Source of the DNA: a virus
Strand: one strand, 5' to 3'
IMG/VR virus record: IMGVR_UViG_3300036939_000021
Coordinates: 41,885-105,884 of that record
DNA: 64,000 nt
How positions within the stretch are numbered: position 1 is the first letter of the stretch; each line of letters starts with the position of its first letter. Positions 47,901 through 57,062 of the stretch are shown piece by piece. Made by a program: the position numbers and the translations under genes. The notes beneath the pieces are model-generated. The model saw only the letters and a program-made list of their open reading frames with translations. It was not told the DNA's origin and did no database searches.

Positions 47901-50000
47901 TTACCAGTTAACACCAGACCAATTATGTTTTACTATCATTTGTTCCCAAGTCTCTTCAGGTTCATAATCTGGTATGTAATACTGCATTTCTTCAGTTATT
48001 ACATCAACGGCTATAGGTGCTATCTCAGGTAATAATTCTTTTCTAATCTCTAACATCAAAGAATCATGAGAAAAATTTACAAGATGTGCATTATCTATTC
48101 CCCAAGTAAACTGACATAACTCATCTATTATTCCAAGTGAGTTTTTCATAACCGTTGCTTCAGGTCGTAACCATTGACAAGAAACAACATCAGAAATTTT
48201 TAATTTATATTTTGTTTGTCCATACCAGTTTTCTTGTGCTTGCGCTCTATGCCAAATAAGACCTCCATCTAATGTTTCAGAATATCCGAATACTCCTAAA
48301 CAATCTTGATTACCTGTTAGTTTATTATCAATATAAATAGTTTCTAGAGTATTCTGAGCTTTAGCGTAAATGCCATCCTGGAATAATCGCAAATCTTCGT
48401 AAGCTTCAGCACAAGCTTCTAAATAATTTTTACAATCTTCAAGACTTACAGAAAGTTCATAACCATAAAAAGATTGTTGAAGCCTAGCACCTCCAGAATA
48501 GTTTAAGAAAGAGTAAATTACAGTTTTAGCTAATTTATAAAGATGTTTATAGTGAGATTGTTTATTTGAAGGTTTTTCTACTAATTCCTTTGCCTCTAAC
48601 GGTGTTACCGTTAAATCTTCAAACTTAAGCATTGCGGCTAAAGTAATGTAATGTAATTTAATTCCCTCTTTTTTTGCTTTCTGAAGATTTTTATCATTAC
48701 TAAGAATACGTGCAAACTGTAAATGACTTGCTGCTAAATCTATTTCTAAAAGTTGATAACCAGGTCTAGCTGATACTATAGAACGTACTGGTGGAAGATT
48801 TTGCGATTGATGACTTGGAAGATGTTTACTAAAATTTTGAGTGTTATGTAAATGCTTATCTCTTTTAGAGCCACTGGAACTTCTTCCCATTCCTTGAGTA
48901 GCAAGAATAGAAAACGTAGTTTGAATACATTTTCTATTTCTATCTAAAGTATCTATATAACCTTTAATTGTTGATGCTGCACGATTTATACCACGAAAAT
49001 TAATAAGTTCTCTTATCTCATAATCATCAGGAAATTTCTCTGTAATAATATAGAGATTTTCCTTACCACTAGATTCTTTCCATTCTTTAGTTTTAGTATC
49101 AAATTTTAAAAGCATATCCTCACCAAATTTATTACGAATGTAATATCTAATCTGATCAGGACTGTTAGGGTTAAATACAGAGGGCTTAGGTATCTTTATT
49201 GGTTGACCTTTTTTACCTAAAATAGGATTCTTCCAATATTCTTGTATTTTCTCTCGTTGACATGGATTTTCTGGTAATAATTTCTCTAATTTTTCTTTTA
49301 AATATTGAGCAGCTTGTTGATAACCTTCTAATACAAATTCAGCTTTTCTAATATCTCCTACAGGTAAACCCTGATGAATAAGTTCTATAAAAGCAGGTAT
49401 GCAAGACATCTCTGCTTCTAATACTTCTTTTTGTGATATTACTAATTCTTTATACTGAGCATCACCTATTTTATATGTTACTATTGCATCTTTACCCGCA
49501 TACATAAACTGTTCATCTGATAATTCCAGTTGTGACCAGTCACTCTTCTGATATTGTTTATCATGAATATATCCATATTCTTCGCACAAATACTCTAAAC
49601 TATTAGAATTTTGTATCCCTAGCTCATATACATAACCATCATATCTTCCAGCTTTTAGAATTTGAGACATTAATCTAGTGTCTCTAATATTTCTAATTTT
49701 TATGTTATATTTTGCCCTAAACCATAAGGCGTCAAATACAGCATTCTGAATATACTTAACAACTTTAGGATTATCAAGAACTTGTAATAATTTTTGAAAC
49801 CATATTTCTTGTTCTTCGGTCATAAACCACAAATCTATTATGGCTACTTGCGCTATTTTTGGTAAATATATTTGCACCAATCTTAAGTCATCTACATAAG
49901 CATTTAATCCCGTTGTTTCAGTATCTAATGCTAATTCTGGAGTATCGAGAATACTAAGATTAGACCAATCTTGGAATAATATAACTTTAAGTTCTTTCAT
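47901..50000 (-). CDS. Family A DNA polymerase with 3'-5' exonuclease
   Basis: A 699-residue polymerase. The exonuclease domain opens with LALDTETTGLNAY (D26, E28). The polymerase part shows motif A as YQLLEIDLAASHLQFARIL, where the usual DYSQIELR is changed but Asp is kept; motif B around HYKHLYKLAKTVIYSFLNYS; and motif C FSHDSLMLEI. It replicates the phage genome together with the two helicases and the primase. It lacks a separate 5'-3' exonuclease domain, as in T7. The A and B motifs are unusually diverged. Confidence 0.9.
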   Translation of the reverse strand: MKELKVILFQDWSNLSILDTPELALDTETTGLNAYVDDLRLVQIYLPKIAQVAIIDLWFMTEEQEIWFQKLLQVLDNPKVVKYIQNAVFDALWFRAKYNIKIRNIRDTRLMSQILKAGRYDGYVYELGIQNSNSLEYLCEEYGYIHDKQYQKSDWSQLELSDEQFMYAGKDAIVTYKIGDAQYKELVISQKEVLEAEMSCIPAFIELIHQGLPVGDIRKAEFVLEGYQQAAQYLKEKLEKLLPENPCQREKIQEYWKNPILGKKGQPIKIPKPSVFNPNSPDQIRYYIRNKFGEDMLLKFDTKTKEWKESSGKENLYIITEKFPDDYEIRELINFRGINRAASTIKGYIDTLDRNRKCIQTTFSILATQGMGRSSSGSKRDKHLHNTQNFSKHLPSHQSQNLPPVRSIVSARPGYQLLEIDLAASHLQFARILSNDKNLQKAKKEGIKLHYITLAAMLKFEDLTVTPLEAKELVEKPSNKQSHYKHLYKLAKTVIYSFLNYSGGARLQQSFYGYELSVSLEDCKNYLEACAEAYEDLRLFQDGIYAKAQNTLETIYIDNKLTGNQDCLGVFGYSETLDGGLIWHRAQAQENWYGQTKYKLKISDVVSCQWLRPEATVMKNSLGIIDELCQFTWGIDNAHLVNFSHDSLMLEIRKELLPEIAPIAVDVITEEMQYYIPDYEPEETWEQMIVKHNWSGVNW

Positions 50001-50027
50001 TACTTTTATTAGTAAAATAGGGTAAAA

Positions 50028-50066
50028 ACAACAGAATCATAAATATAATATTTATGATTCTGTTGT
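50028..50066. terminator. Terminator upstream of polymerase
   Basis: ACAACAGAATCATAAATAT pairs with its complement (50048-50066) almost without loop. It ends the small 50073 gene on the minus strand; a GAATCAT variant of the dispersed motif is in the stem. Confidence 0.85.
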
Positions 50067-50072
50067 GAGTTT

Positions 50073-50291
50073 TTAAAAAGTATCTTTCGCTTGCTCTAAT
50101 AATTTTGCTAAATATTCATCAAAAATATCTACCGGAAAATCAAAAGCCTTATCATTATCATCATGTGTTGTTACTAATAAGCCCTCTTCATTATCATAAT
50201 CAAAATCCCATAAACCTAGATTTGGGTTTCTTTCTAGTATTTCTGGATATTTTTCTTTTAGGTAATTATAAAAAATTTCTACATCGTTCAT
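50073..50291 (-). CDS. Small acidic protein, unknown
   Basis: A 72-residue acidic protein (EIFYNYLKEKYPEILERNPN, then DDNDKAFDFPVDIFDEYLAK). An ATG at 50330 would lie inside the promoter itself (-35 at 50347, -10 at 50324), so the start is put at 50291, preceded by AAGGAATTTATC. No family recognised. It is monocistronic, between helicase and polymerase. Confidence 0.65.
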   Translation of the reverse strand: MNDVEIFYNYLKEKYPEILERNPNLGLWDFDYDNEEGLLVTTHDDNDKAFDFPVDIFDEYLAKLLEQAKDTF

Positions 50292-50318
50292 GATAAATTC
50301 CTTAAAAGCTTCATTTCT

Positions 50319-50347
50319 ACTATATGTCAAAATTTAATAGATGTCAA
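50319..50347 (-). promoter_or_regulatory. Early promoter (minus) with tandem TTGACAT
   Basis: Minus strand TTGACA (50347-50342), spacer TCTATTAAATTTTGACA, TATAGT (50324-50319). TTGACAT occurs twice, so TTGACATCTATTA and TTGACATATAGTA form a direct repeat across the promoter. Confidence 0.85.
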
Positions 50348-51786
50348 CCTAAATACATCTCTATTGTTTGCTCATTTAATCCCAAAACTTTAAGAGCTTT
50401 TTGTTTCGTATTCACTCCTATTTTTTTATGCTCAATAATACGTTTTACCTTTTTTTGGTGAAGCATATTTGTTGATTCCATAATTCTTTTAATATATTGC
50501 CAGTCGTCTAGTTCCTCTTTATACTCTACTAATTCTCCGTCTACTTCTATTGGTGCTTCTCTTTTTTCTCGTTTTTCTGGAATAATTAACCACTCATTTA
50601 AAGTTCCACATTCACATAATTTTTTATAGCCTTCTTCTCCTTTCATTACTACAACATTTTTAAAAACTAAAGGTAAACCACATCCAGAACATTTAAGCTT
50701 TTCTGGACTTCCTTTAGTTGTTATATCAGGGAATAATGAGTATTCTCGTTGAAATCTAGGACTACCATGAAAATGAGCATTTCCAGCATGATCTAATATT
50801 GTTAGCCTCTTACCATTAGGCTTTGGTCTTAGACCTCTACCCCATATCTGAGTAAGCAATCCAGGACTACCCACAAAGCGCTGTAAGCTCAAGCAAGACA
50901 CCAATGGAATATCGATACCCTCGGTAATTAGAGAGACATTTACAAGTCCTGTAAGCTCACCATAAAGATATGATTCCAGTGTGTCTCTTCTTTGTGTAGC
51001 TGTAAGAGTACTGCCGATATATGCAAACTTATATTTACCATCAAAATAAGTATTAAATTTTTCTACAATAGCGTAGCAATGCTCAGTGGTTGTTGCATAT
51101 ACTAATGTTTTTTCTCCTAATGCAAATCGTTCCCACTCTTTACAAGCATCTGCTATCAACTCGCCTCTATTGAAGTGTAAATCTTGTTCGACTAAATCAT
51201 CTTTAGAACTCTTAGCTTTGTAATCTGTTTTCCAAGATTTCAAATAATAATCAGCTAAATATCCTTGATCTATAAACCAACCAATATCATTATTTTCATA
51301 AGAATTTATATAATCATAATAATGTCCTAAAGGTTGTCCGTCAGTACGCTCTGGAGTAGCTGTATAACCAATATGCCAAGCATTAGGAAAATATTTAAGA
51401 ATTTTTGAATAGGTGTTAGATGGTGATCGATGAATCTCATCACCTATAACAATGTCATACTCTGGAATAACATCAAGACGGTTAGCAATACTTTTATAAA
51501 CACCAATACTAATTTTATTAAAAGTATTTTCTTTACCCATACCTAATCGGCTAACAAAAGGTTTTAAATAAGGTTTAGGTGAAGTAATACGTGCATATAG
51601 GTCTTCTACAAGCTCCCCCATAGGCACAACTATCAAAACACTTAAACCTTTTTTATAGGCATCCCATACATTTTTTGTTATTAAAGTTCCTTTTCCTGTA
51701 CCAGTTGGTAGTAGTTGTAAAACTTTTTTACCTTGTAGTTCCCAAAGTTTTGTATCTATTGCAATTTGATAATCTCTAAGCTTCAT
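50344..51786 (-). CDS. SF2 DNA helicase
   Basis: A 480-residue helicase: motif I LLPTGTGKGTL (27-35), motif II GDEIHR, motif III YTATPERTDG, and motif VI-like IWGRGLRPKPNGKR. This is a DEAD/DEAH-family (UvsW/RecG-like) enzyme. After about residue 360 comes a zinc-binding part (CSGCG...CECG). UvsW-type helicases remodel branched replication forks and switch origin use. Its stop region overlaps the promoter of the next gene by four bases. Own promoter at 51813-51841. Confidence 0.88.
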   Translation of the reverse strand: MKLRDYQIAIDTKLWELQGKKVLQLLPTGTGKGTLITKNVWDAYKKGLSVLIVVPMGELVEDLYARITSPKPYLKPFVSRLGMGKENTFNKISIGVYKSIANRLDVIPEYDIVIGDEIHRSPSNTYSKILKYFPNAWHIGYTATPERTDGQPLGHYYDYINSYENNDIGWFIDQGYLADYYLKSWKTDYKAKSSKDDLVEQDLHFNRGELIADACKEWERFALGEKTLVYATTTEHCYAIVEKFNTYFDGKYKFAYIGSTLTATQRRDTLESYLYGELTGLVNVSLITEGIDIPLVSCLSLQRFVGSPGLLTQIWGRGLRPKPNGKRLTILDHAGNAHFHGSPRFQREYSLFPDITTKGSPEKLKCSGCGLPLVFKNVVVMKGEEGYKKLCECGTLNEWLIIPEKREKREAPIEVDGELVEYKEELDDWQYIKRIMESTNMLHQKKVKRIIEHKKIGVNTKQKALKVLGLNEQTIEMYLG

Positions 51787-51812
51787 CTGGAATAATATAG
51801 AAACCTATATCT

Positions 51813-51841
51813 ACTATATGCCATATTTTAATAGATGTCAA
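51813..51841 (-). promoter_or_regulatory. Early promoter (minus), TTGACAT family
   Basis: Minus strand TTGACA (51841-51836), spacer TCTATTAAAATATGGCA, TATAGT (51818-51813). It drives the SF2 helicase. Confidence 0.85.
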
Positions 51842-51848
51842 TATTACA

Positions 51849-51887
51849 AAAAAAAAATAACCGCTAGTTTGCTCAAGACTAACGGTT
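51849..51887 (-). terminator. Terminator of the 51935 gene
   Basis: Minus strand AACCGTTAGT, loop, ACTAGCGGTT (nearly perfect) followed by TATTTTTTTTTT. Confidence 0.85.
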
Positions 51888-51934
51888 AATAGTAGAGATT
51901 CAGTTAAAACTATTCAAATTTTCAACTATTTCTA

Positions 51935-53068
51935 TTAAAACACAAAATACTCCATATTCTTTTGTTCCTCAAGCAATCGTTGATATTTAGCAGGTAATCC
52001 GCTAGTGAAAACTTGATGTTCCGGCATTTTATTACCCTTAGCATTTGGAGCAGAAATATAAAGATACCAAGGTTTTAAAGGTGTTGGAGGTTTATCTTTA
52101 ACTAAATTTGTAGTTGCAATACTGCCAAGACTGCCACGATCTCCACATTGAATACTTCCAACAGTGTTTAAAGGAATATCATCGCTATCCATACCAAGAT
52201 AAGCTTTTACTGGTACTCCAGGCATATCACTAAGAGAGACTCCAAAAGTTGCCTGGAAGAATTTACCTGTTCCATCTTTTTTCTCGATTTTTCCTGTTTT
52301 AATTACCGAAGTAATAGGAATAATAACCCCTCGTTTAGGAAAAGTACCTTCTTTCATCATGTTTTCAAAAATTGTTTGAATTTTTGCACTAGCTGATATT
52401 CCAGAAGATATATTGAGTTTTAGATCTTTCCAAGCTTCTTGCCGTTCATCTTCATTTAAAGATGTTAAATCATCCCAAGTAGATTTAAAATTACCGTAAT
52501 CAAAATCAGGTGTTACTGAAATCCCTATTTGAAAACTAAGTTTATTAGTTTTCCTTTCTGGATGAGCAATAATAGCTAAAGGAATTCGATAACTTGTATT
52601 ATCATTTCTTTTAAGTTCTATAGAATCTAAACCCAAACCATTAATTATAGTTCCTTCAAACGTTAAACGATTTTCAAAAACTTTCAAAGGAAAAAATTGA
52701 TAATCTTCTACATTCCCTTTATCATCACCAATTACTAATCCGACTACATCATCAATCTTTTTAATTGTTGGTGCTTTTACATATTTGGGCGTATCTCCCA
52801 AATATGTAACAGAAATAAATTTTTGAGCAACAGGTAATTCTGTATACTCTTTACCAAAAAGCGCAAGTAAAAGACCATGTACGTTATCAGCAACACTATA
52901 TAGATCGCCTTCATAAGTCATATCAAGATTTTCAAGATCTTCAAGACTCACAAAGATATTAGTACGTTCATTATCTTGAGGATCAAAATCTTCCCCCATT
53001 TTTTGATATAAAAGAGAAGCATTAAACAGAGGAGCAAAGTAATTAGCAGTTAAATTGACTAAAGGCAT
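51935..53068 (-). CDS. Replication-cluster protein, unknown
   Basis: A 377-residue protein from ATG at 53068 (MPLVNLTANYFAPL). A longer frame from 53149 would cover the promoter at 53108-53136 and is rejected. The sequence is beta-rich (FFPLKVFENRLTFEGTIING, LSFQIGISVTPDFDYG) with the polar end GLPAKYQRLLEEQKNMEYFV. No family recognised. It sits with polymerase, helicases and primase under the same promoter type, so a replication role such as a DNA-binding protein is likely but unproven. Confidence 0.6.
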   Translation of the reverse strand: MPLVNLTANYFAPLFNASLLYQKMGEDFDPQDNERTNIFVSLEDLENLDMTYEGDLYSVADNVHGLLLALFGKEYTELPVAQKFISVTYLGDTPKYVKAPTIKKIDDVVGLVIGDDKGNVEDYQFFPLKVFENRLTFEGTIINGLGLDSIELKRNDNTSYRIPLAIIAHPERKTNKLSFQIGISVTPDFDYGNFKSTWDDLTSLNEDERQEAWKDLKLNISSGISASAKIQTIFENMMKEGTFPKRGVIIPITSVIKTGKIEKKDGTGKFFQATFGVSLSDMPGVPVKAYLGMDSDDIPLNTVGSIQCGDRGSLGSIATTNLVKDKPPTPLKPWYLYISAPNAKGNKMPEHQVFTSGLPAKYQRLLEEQKNMEYFVF

Positions 53069-53107
53069 TTTTCTATTTCCGTTAAGTGGTTTTTCCTCGA
53101 CTCCTAT

Positions 53108-53136
53108 ATAGTAGCTATAAAAATCTAAGATGTCAA
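53108..53136 (-). promoter_or_regulatory. Early promoter (minus), TTGACAT family
   Basis: Minus strand TTGACA (53136-53131), spacer TCTTAGATTTTTATAGC, TACTAT (53113-53108), ATAGGAGTCGAGG. Confidence 0.9.
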
Positions 53137-53147
53137 GAGTATATAGC

Positions 53148-53181
53148 AAAAATCTTTAGAAAATAATTTCTAAAGATTTTT
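53148..53181 (-). terminator. Terminator of the 53208 gene
   Basis: AAAAATCTTTAGAAA (53148-53162) pairs with TTTCTAAAGATTTTT (53167-53181). It lies just upstream of the next promoter. Confidence 0.8.
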
Positions 53182-53207
53182 AAAGTTGTTTTAATTTTTT
53201 AATAAAA

Positions 53208-53660
53208 TTAAGTTTCATCCTCATCTACTAAATTTTCTTTTAACCATTCTTCATATAGCCAAGCAGTTAAAGAAACAAGAGAATGATGAGTTTTATTCAT
53301 CTTTTCTTTCAATTTTTGGGTAATCGCTTCAGGTTGCCTAATCGCTACCACAGGGCAATTAGTAGGTAACATAACTTTAGGTAGTGAATTCACTTGTTCA
53401 TATTCACCATCAAGATATCTATCAAACAGATATCTTGTTAAAGCGTTAAAATTCTTCAAGTACGATAATACAATACCTGCTTCCTTCAATCCTCTTCTCG
53501 TTTTATCCATCTTAGTTTTAACCCTAAGTATCAGTTCCTCAGAAACCCTTATAGTTAATTGAGGGTGTAAATTCTTGCCACTACTCCTAACCCTTTTGAC
53601 AGGCTTAACCCTATATGGGGAGTTTTCCAATTTTTTTAATGTTTCTTCTCGAATAAGCAT
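53208..53660 (-). CDS. Basic, probably DNA-binding protein
   Basis: A 150-residue protein. A basic N-terminal stretch (YRVKPVKRVRSSGKN) is followed by LHPQLTIRVSEELILRVKTK, like a ribbon-helix-helix start (strand then helix). The second half has IRQPEAITQKLKEKM, again strand-then-helix, so it may be two RHH-like units in one chain. It is divergent from the primase-helicase gene, with overlapping promoters between, so it may regulate replication genes. The assignment is tentative. Confidence 0.5.
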   Translation of the reverse strand: MLIREETLKKLENSPYRVKPVKRVRSSGKNLHPQLTIRVSEELILRVKTKMDKTRRGLKEAGIVLSYLKNFNALTRYLFDRYLDGEYEQVNSLPKVMLPTNCPVVAIRQPEAITQKLKEKMNKTHHSLVSLTAWLYEEWLKENLVDEDET

Positions 53661-53706
53661 ATTTTTAGGTTTTACGTGATAGTTTAACGTATAGTGATTT
53701 TTCTAT

Positions 53707-53735
53707 ATGTTAAACCATATATTTTGCAATGTCAA
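53707..53735 (-). promoter_or_regulatory. Promoter (minus) of the 53208 gene
   Basis: Minus strand TTGACA (53735-53730), 17-bp spacer TTGCAAAATATATGGTT, TAACAT (53712-53707). Divergent from the primase promoter. Confidence 0.75.
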
Positions 53736-53747
53736 CAAAAATCTTGT

Positions 53748-53775
53748 TTGACAGAACCTTCTTTTTTGTTATATG
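53748..53775 (+). promoter_or_regulatory. Promoter of the primase-helicase gene
   Basis: TTGACA at 53748-53753, 16-bp spacer, TATATG at 53770-53775. It shows that the open frame upstream of about 53785 is not translated. Confidence 0.7.
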
Positions 53776-53804
53776 CTGTAAGCATCTTTTATCCTTTTAA
53801 GCCT

Positions 53805-56630
53805 GTGAACAATATTTATTATTCCGATGTTTCCTCTGTGTCTGTTAGACACTCATTAGGTTTAGATGCCGTTTTAGGGAATGAAGGATGTATTAGTCTT
53901 TTTTGGAAAATAATTAAAGATGAAGAGACTAATACACAAACTAATAAAATTATTTATCAAATAAATTTAGGTAGTCGTAGTAGTGCTACAAATCCTAAAC
54001 CCGTAAGCACTCTAATTAATGCCAAATCTTGGGGTAAAAAATACCCTAAAAATGGAAATACTTACGATGGTATTACTTGGGTAACGGTTGAAAGCTCTAT
54101 AGAAAAATTTACCCAATTCGTTTCAAACGGCTTTGCTTATCGTTTAGGTATAAAAGAAAACGGGAACGACATAAAAAATTATATAGGTAGTCAAGGTATT
54201 GCTTTTGATTTAGACCATAACCCTTCTATAACGCTAAAGGCAACACTTCAGAAGATACAAGAACTAGGCATAAATGGAATAATTCATTATTCCCCTAGTG
54301 GCAATCCTGAAAACAACAAAATGCGTCTTATAGTTTTCTTTGATGAATTTGTCAAAGATTACGACACAGTAAACCATCTGACAAAATGTATAGGTAGCCT
54401 ATTACCAAACAACTCAAATCATGTTCATGATCCTGCAAGATTTTTTTATGGGTCAATACTACCAATTCCTCATACCGACATTTTATTAAATAATTTTATT
54501 TCTCTTAACGAGCGCTACAAAGATTTAATAGAAAAAACTCCAAGACAAAAGCAGTCAGTAGATATCGATACTTTATCTCTTGATGATGAAGGGTTAACGA
54601 TACCTCAAAAGTTTGGTATTAAATTCTCAGAATGGTTAAAAGTTAATGACATATCACTAGGAGAAATTATTCAGAAATGGATAGAAAATCATGATTTAGA
54701 ATTACATAACTGGAATCTGCATGATTCTCCTGGTAGCAATCTTGAGCAGTGGAGGGGCTTAGATCCTATCAATGGAGAAGAAAGTAAAACTGGAAGCTCT
54801 TTTACTGTTTACCATGCTTCAAATGGTTCTTATGGTTACAATTCGGGTCGTAGTGGAGCATCTGGAGATCTAATTGATCTTTGGTATCGATTAAAACACC
54901 ATACTTGGAATGTTAATGGAAGCGTAAAAAGTCGTATCGATAAATCAGGATACTGGCAGTGTTTAAGAGAGATTTGTGAATTTTTAAATGTTTCTGATTG
55001 GTCAGAAGAATTTGCACCAAAGTCTGAACCTAAACAACAAGAAATTATTAAAGAAATACCTAAATCATCTTCTCAAAAAAATAATATAATATCTTCACCA
55101 GCTGTTAATACAGTTGATGTTGCTAAAACCTCTTTAGGTAAAACAGAAGGTAATTTTACTTTGACTTGGCAAGATTGTTATGTTATTACCAAAAATGGTG
55201 AAGTAAAAAGTTTAGACCCTACTAAAGTAGCTCTCTATTTTTTACAACAAAATCCTGATAAGGTACTGTTTGACACAGCTAATAAAGAATTTTGGGTAAA
55301 AATTAATCATATTTGGAAGCCAAAAAATCATGAAGCTTTCCAAGGTGTTGTATTAACTTTTATCCATCGTCAAGAAAATTTATATAATCATCCAATTAAA
55401 TTTTTAGTCACAGATACTTTTAAATCTAAATTATGTGGATGGTTTAAACATTTAGAAGAAGATTATCTAATAGAGAATCCAGAATCAGACTGGAATTATA
55501 TACCATGTGCTAATGGTTTATTTCAAATAGAAACTAAAAAATTTTTTGATTATAGTAATCCAGAAATTCAATCCGTTTTTGTTAATTATCATCTTCCTTA
55601 CAAAAGAAAAGCTAGCACAGGAGAAGGTATAAAACTCTTAAAACAGCTACTTGAACGTTTTTTTATTGATAAAAGATGTATTGATGATTTCCTGCTTTGG
55701 GTTGCAGGAGTTGTTCAAAATAGAGGTTATAGAACAAAACAAGCTGTAAGTCTAATAGGAGCAGCAGGAAGCGGTAAAAGCAGTCTGTGTAATTTAGTCA
55801 GAGATCTGGTAGCACCAGAAATAAAAGAAAACTACGCTTACGATATTACAAAAAATTTGCCACCATACAAATTATTTTCTGATGACGGTGTTTTCAATCA
55901 ATTACCTCTAGAACATCAACGATTAGTGATTCTTTCTGAATTTACAGGATTTACTAAAAATAGTACTAAAGGTTCTGATGCAATGAAGAATCTTATAGCC
56001 GATACTTCAGCAAATGGTTATAAAATTACTTCTCCCATCAAACACGCTAACCGTGATAGAAGCTTCATGTTTAAAGGAGCTTTTATAACAAACTCTCAAG
56101 ACTACACTAAATTTAAATGTGAAGATGAAGGAATATCTAGAAGACTAATGATTATCAGAGTACAAGAAATTAAAGAATTTATTCCTGAATTATTCAATGC
56201 TCTTGATACTTTTGAAATAAAGGAAGACTTATGGAATTATTTTTTAGACTTTGATCTAGAAGATGTTTACATAAGAATGTCAGAATTAGCTAGTGCAAAA
56301 TGTACAGTAGAATGGAAAATTGATGCTACGATTGCTATGAATCAAGCTAACAATCCCTACTGGCAATACGCTTTAGATCGTATTGAAATTGTTACACCGG
56401 AATCATTAAAAGAGAATGAACCTGTACCCACGATTCAAGCAAAAAGTGTTTATGAAGATTATACAAAATGGTGTTTTGCTAGTGGAGAAAAATTTCCAGG
56501 CACACAAACAAGTTTTGGTTTAGGATTAACGAAAGCAATAGCACACTTTACAAAAACTACACCAGAAAATATTAAAAAACGTACTAACAAAGGTGTTGTA
56601 TATTCTTATATAAGATTAAAACAAGAGTAA
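53805..56630 (+). CDS. Primase-SF3 helicase (D5/P4-type)
   Basis: A 941-residue protein from GTG at 53805; a frame from ATG 53694 runs through the promoter and is rejected. The N-terminal third has a primase-like core: IAFDLDHNPS (acidic pair) and HYSPSGNPENNKMRLIVFF. From about residue 560 the D5_N region follows (NYIPCANGLFQIETKK), then an SF3/AAA+ helicase: Walker A GAAGSGKS, Walker B RLVILSEF, motif C FKGAFITNSQ. Such fused enzymes prime and unwind at the origin of phages and plasmids. It is the only plus-strand gene of the replication cluster. Confidence 0.88.
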   Translation: MNNIYYSDVSSVSVRHSLGLDAVLGNEGCISLFWKIIKDEETNTQTNKIIYQINLGSRSSATNPKPVSTLINAKSWGKKYPKNGNTYDGITWVTVESSIEKFTQFVSNGFAYRLGIKENGNDIKNYIGSQGIAFDLDHNPSITLKATLQKIQELGINGIIHYSPSGNPENNKMRLIVFFDEFVKDYDTVNHLTKCIGSLLPNNSNHVHDPARFFYGSILPIPHTDILLNNFISLNERYKDLIEKTPRQKQSVDIDTLSLDDEGLTIPQKFGIKFSEWLKVNDISLGEIIQKWIENHDLELHNWNLHDSPGSNLEQWRGLDPINGEESKTGSSFTVYHASNGSYGYNSGRSGASGDLIDLWYRLKHHTWNVNGSVKSRIDKSGYWQCLREICEFLNVSDWSEEFAPKSEPKQQEIIKEIPKSSSQKNNIISSPAVNTVDVAKTSLGKTEGNFTLTWQDCYVITKNGEVKSLDPTKVALYFLQQNPDKVLFDTANKEFWVKINHIWKPKNHEAFQGVVLTFIHRQENLYNHPIKFLVTDTFKSKLCGWFKHLEEDYLIENPESDWNYIPCANGLFQIETKKFFDYSNPEIQSVFVNYHLPYKRKASTGEGIKLLKQLLERFFIDKRCIDDFLLWVAGVVQNRGYRTKQAVSLIGAAGSGKSSLCNLVRDLVAPEIKENYAYDITKNLPPYKLFSDDGVFNQLPLEHQRLVILSEFTGFTKNSTKGSDAMKNLIADTSANGYKITSPIKHANRDRSFMFKGAFITNSQDYTKFKCEDEGISRRLMIIRVQEIKEFIPELFNALDTFEIKEDLWNYFLDFDLEDVYIRMSELASAKCTVEWKIDATIAMNQANNPYWQYALDRIEIVTPESLKENEPVPTIQAKSVYEDYTKWCFASGEKFPGTQTSFGLGLTKAIAHFTKTTPENIKKRTNKGVVYSYIRLKQE

Positions 56631-56658
56631 TAGATTATTCCATTGGGGTGCATTTCTT

Positions 56659-56829
56659 TTAACTCAATAAATACAAAATTAGCCTGCCATTCCAATAAAT
56701 TGCTGTATCTCCAAAATCCGTGTATCCATTTGGAACCGGATCGAAATAAGCTTGTACTTTCCAGGCTCTTATACAAACTCTTCCAAAAGAAGTTATAAGT
56801 AAAGAAAAATTTTTAGTTCTAAATCTCAT
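56659..56829 (-). CDS. Hypothetical small protein
   Basis: A 56-residue protein from ATG 56829-56827 to TAA 56661-56659: a basic first half (MRFRTKNFSLL), an aromatic middle (AWKVQAYFDP) and YWNGRLILYLLS at the end. Its start overlaps the stop of the 56826 gene (ATGA), so it is the fourth and last member of the coupled FHA/membrane operon. No family recognised. Confidence 0.55.
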   Translation of the reverse strand: MRFRTKNFSLLITSFGRVCIRAWKVQAYFDPVPNGYTDFGDTAIYWNGRLILYLLS

Positions 56830-57062
56830 TTTTGTTTATCTTCTATATTAACCTCTTGTGCTGTCTCTACCACATTTTCAGCTCTCTTATTATCATGTCT
56901 ACCTGTTGATACTAGAAGAGTTGTACCAGAGCTTATAAGCGCTACACATAACTCTTTAGAATCACTAGTACGACCCCCTAAAAACCATGTAGCTATACCT
57001 ATTAGAACCAAAAACAATGCAACAGAATTATTTAATACTTTTTCTTTGAAATCTTCAGTCAT
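56826..57062 (-). CDS. Small two-segment membrane protein, holin-like
   Basis: A 78-residue protein with hydrophobic segments at about 14-30 (VALFLVLIGIATWFLGG) and 38-54 (LCVALISSGTTLLVSTG) and a polar, charged tail. This is the size and layout of class II holins, but also of other small membrane proteins. It overlaps the upstream membrane gene by eight bases. In this operon it might act with the coiled-coil membrane protein rather than in lysis. Confidence 0.55.
   Translation of the reverse strand: MTEDFKEKVLNNSVALFLVLIGIATWFLGGRTSDSKELCVALISSGTTLLVSTGRHDNKRAENVVETAQEVNIEDKQK

Noticed and set aside
53069-53149. N-terminal extension of the 51935 protein
   Set aside because: It overlaps a clear early promoter, which must lie upstream of the translated region.
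53694-53804. N-terminal extension of the primase-helicase
   Set aside because: It overlaps the TTGACA/TATATG promoter and reads as unstructured hydrophobic sequence; GTG at 53805 fits better.
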